Shown: piece by piece, positions 62,490 to 64,000 of the stretch
Layout: the number at the start of each line of letters is the position of its first letter
Position numbering within the stretch: position 1 is the first letter of the stretch
The notes under the pieces: generated by a model
Database searches by the model: none
Told to the model about the DNA's origin: nothing
The model's input: only the letters and a program-made list of their open reading frames with translations
Assembly (NCBI GenBank): GCA_046757925.1
Contig: JBHHZE010000004.1
Location: 1-64,000 of the forward strand
Direction of reading: 5' to 3'
Origin: JAZDCZ01 sp046757925
Lineage (GTDB): Bacteria; Gemmatimonadota; Gemmatimonadetes; Gemmatimonadales; GWC2-71-9
Length of the DNA stretch: 64,000 bases
Program-made: the position numbers and the translations under genes

Positions 62490-64000
62490 ATGACGGAGCA
62501 AGAGCTGCATCTAGACGACCTCACGACGCTGTCCCGTGCACTCAGGCAGCGTTGGGCAATCTGGGCACTGGCGGTGGTGATCATAGCGCTGGGAGCGGCC
62601 TTAGGTTGGGTGCACGCCTCCGCCGCCACAGTTGCACTGGTACTGCTGGCCGCCGCTGTCGGCAATGGTCTCACAGGGGTACTCGGGCGCGCCAGGTGGA
62701 ACTCAGGAGGGCTTGTATGGTTTGCGGCAGTCTACGACCTGGTGTCGGCGTCCCTATTGGTCCTGTTCTACGGACCGGGTGTCATGTCCGCAGCATTGTT
62801 GATTGCAGTGGTTCCCTACTCCCTCAGCGCCAGATTCAAGACGGGGTATCCACTTGCTGCCACGGCGGCGATCGTCCACCTGGTAGTGGCAAGTCTCGCG
62901 CTCACTGGGCAGTCATGGAGGTTCTCGGCTGGAACATCAGCGCGCTCCTATCTCGAGACCGCGGTCCTCTTTCTCGTGGGAGCGGCTATCATGCGCACGT
63001 TCGCACACCTCAGGCTTCGCATGGTTGATTTGCGTTCCGTAGTGCAATCCCCCGACATGGACACAGCATTATCCCGCCTTGCCACAGCGCCGGAAGACGA
63101 ACTTACTGTGCTGAGATATCCGATTCACAACCTACTCGACGGATTGGTGCGATCCCGCAGACGCGACGCGGAGACAAGCGACGGTATCGCTACCTTGACG
63201 CGGGCCCTGGCCGATACGGCGCTGGAGCTCACAGAGTCGACCGAAATGGTGGAAGCTTCCGTCCGCACTCTAGTCGGGGCGCTGGAGAACCACGTCAATA
63301 CCTTGGCGCCACCCGACAGAAGGGATTTGAGTGTCTCCGTCAATGGCTCAGCAGTGGATGCTCGCGCAGGGACACTAGAGTCAGACACGAAACGTTTGGC
63401 ACAAATGGCCGCCGACGGTCGCGATCTAGTGTCATGTTCCTCCAAAACCGCCAGCGCGCTCGAGTCAGACATCGCGACGTCGGCGGTTGCCATCCGGAAC
63501 CTGGTACAGTTCTCCAAGCAAACCGAGGCTCTTGCTCAAGGGTTGGGTCGCATCGCCCGTCAGACCCATGTGCTTGCGCTGAATGCTGCCATAGAGTCCG
63601 CCAGAGCAGGTGCGAGCGGCGACGGGTTTGCAGTGGTTGCGCGACAGGTTCGCAGTCTGGCAAGCGAGGCAAGTCAATCGGCCAGGGACATGGGCGACCT
63701 GGTGGCCGAAGTACGGGAGCACTTAGACTCAGTAGCAGGCATCCTTGCGACCAACAGCGAGCGGGCAAGTGCTATCGTTCGCGCTACTACCGAAGCACGC
63801 TCCAACATGGGGGATCTGCACCAGGGCCTGCTTCAGGCATCTAACGAAGCCGCTGTAACTGCTGCCGCTATCTCTACCTTGGCTGCTCAAAACAGAGATC
63901 TGACAAGCACTCTATCGGAAACTGCCACATCCAACCTTGCCTGTGTAGAAGCCGCTCATGTGGCGTTGCGCGGGCTGTCATCCCAGCTCGATGCCACCAC
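62490..64000 (+). CDS. Six-helix methyl-accepting-chemotaxis-like protein, partial at right edge
   Basis: Open from the ATG at 62490 to the end of the window (503 codons), no stop. Residues about 22-190 form six transmembrane segments (IWALAVVIIALGAALGW, ATVALVLLAAAVGNGL, VWFAAVYDLVSASLLVLF, and three more). The cytoplasmic part is helical and contains the MCP signalling hairpin RIARQTHVLALNAAIESARAG followed by GFAVVARQVRSLASEAS. So it is a multi-pass transducer rather than the common two-helix receptor, signalling presumably to a CheA/CheW array. 3 bp after pyrE; the C-terminus is outside the window. Confidence 0.88.
   Translation, partial: MTEQELHLDDLTTLSRALRQRWAIWALAVVIIALGAALGWVHASAATVALVLLAAAVGNGLTGVLGRARWNSGGLVWFAAVYDLVSASLLVLFYGPGVMSAALLIAVVPYSLSARFKTGYPLAATAAIVHLVVASLALTGQSWRFSAGTSARSYLETAVLFLVGAAIMRTFAHLRLRMVDLRSVVQSPDMDTALSRLATAPEDELTVLRYPIHNLLDGLVRSRRRDAETSDGIATLTRALADTALELTESTEMVEASVRTLVGALENHVNTLAPPDRRDLSVSVNGSAVDARAGTLESDTKRLAQMAADGRDLVSCSSKTASALESDIATSAVAIRNLVQFSKQTEALAQGLGRIARQTHVLALNAAIESARAGASGDGFAVVARQVRSLASEASQSARDMGDLVAEVREHLDSVAGILATNSERASAIVRATTEARSNMGDLHQGLLQASNEAAVTAAAISTLAAQNRDLTSTLSETATSNLACVEAAHVALRGLSSQLDAT

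Overview
The window is 64 kb of compact bacterial chromosome, moderately GC-rich and almost fully coding. It is dominated by housekeeping genes. The combination of several features fits the phylum Gemmatimonadota: a Ser/Thr kinase with a two-helix (2TM) membrane domain, secreted propeller proteins beginning at a signal peptide, a fused alpha-keto-acid dehydrogenase E1, a SUF operon headed by a SufR-like repressor, and a ParAB-M23-bactofilin block beside mnmG. This is inference from gene content and sequence flavour, not a proven placement. I saw no rRNA, tRNA, insertion sequence, phage gene or CRISPR array. A perfect-core parS site at 30596-30611 next to parA/mnmG suggests the middle of the window lies in the origin-proximal part of the chromosome.

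Layout, left to right. 0-5.8 kb: an aconitase-family hydro-lyase whose swivel domain comes first, a secreted propeller protein, a toroid-like hypothetical, and TrmB and TetR regulators. 5.8-10.7 kb: Lon protease, a small unknown protein and a membrane-anchored Ser/Thr kinase. 10.7-20.6 kb: a long minus-strand run (methyltransferase, thiolase, FadJ-like multifunctional enzyme, proline dehydrogenase, small unknown, RsgA, DUF1015, small unknown, fused E1) linking fatty-acid, proline and branched-chain or pyruvate oxidation to the respiratory chain. 20.7-27.4 kb: GlpD, then a tight minus-strand trio (class V aminotransferase, LOG-like phosphoribohydrolase, deoxyhypusine-synthase-like enzyme), then QueG and a Nif3-like protein. 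27.5-32.5 kb: bactofilin, M23 peptidase, ParB, ParA, parS and MnmG, tying cell-shape proteins to chromosome segregation. 32.6-35.9 kb: a NatA/NatB-type ABC exporter and an orphan zinc-finger anti-sigma-like membrane protein.

35.9-42.2 kb is a complete SUF operon (regulator-sufB-sufC-sufD-sufS-sufU-Rieske protein), with nearly every junction overlapping. 42.4-47.8 kb: a propeller lipoprotein, MobA-like nucleotidyltransferase, peptide deformylase, thiC under a TPP riboswitch, and RNase D. 47.8-54.7 kb: a SufT-like DUF59 protein, then mostly exported or membrane proteins (serine beta-lactamase-like hydrolase, M28 peptidase, matrixin-like metalloprotease, MMPL/RND transporter), a small unknown and a type IV pilin-like protein. 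54.7-60.6 kb: DNA polymerase I with a degenerate proofreading site, a cold-shock protein with its own terminator, a polyprenol/dolichol kinase-like membrane protein and a lytic transglycosylase. 60.9-64 kb: a second Ser/Thr kinase, pyrE and a six-helix methyl-accepting-chemotaxis-like protein that runs off the right edge.

Gene packing is extreme. Many co-directional genes overlap by 4 bp (ATGA type), and several convergent pairs share their stop codons or overlap tail to tail. Two probable genes (around 3.2-4.4 kb and 15.34-15.66 kb) have coding sequence that extends past any normal start codon. The most noteworthy candidate system is the aminotransferase/LOG/DHS-like trio at 22.3-25.4 kb. 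The regulatory highlights are the TPP aptamer that contains the thiC ribosome-binding site, and the paired AGTAGT...ACTACT palindromes at 4.43 and 61.87 kb.
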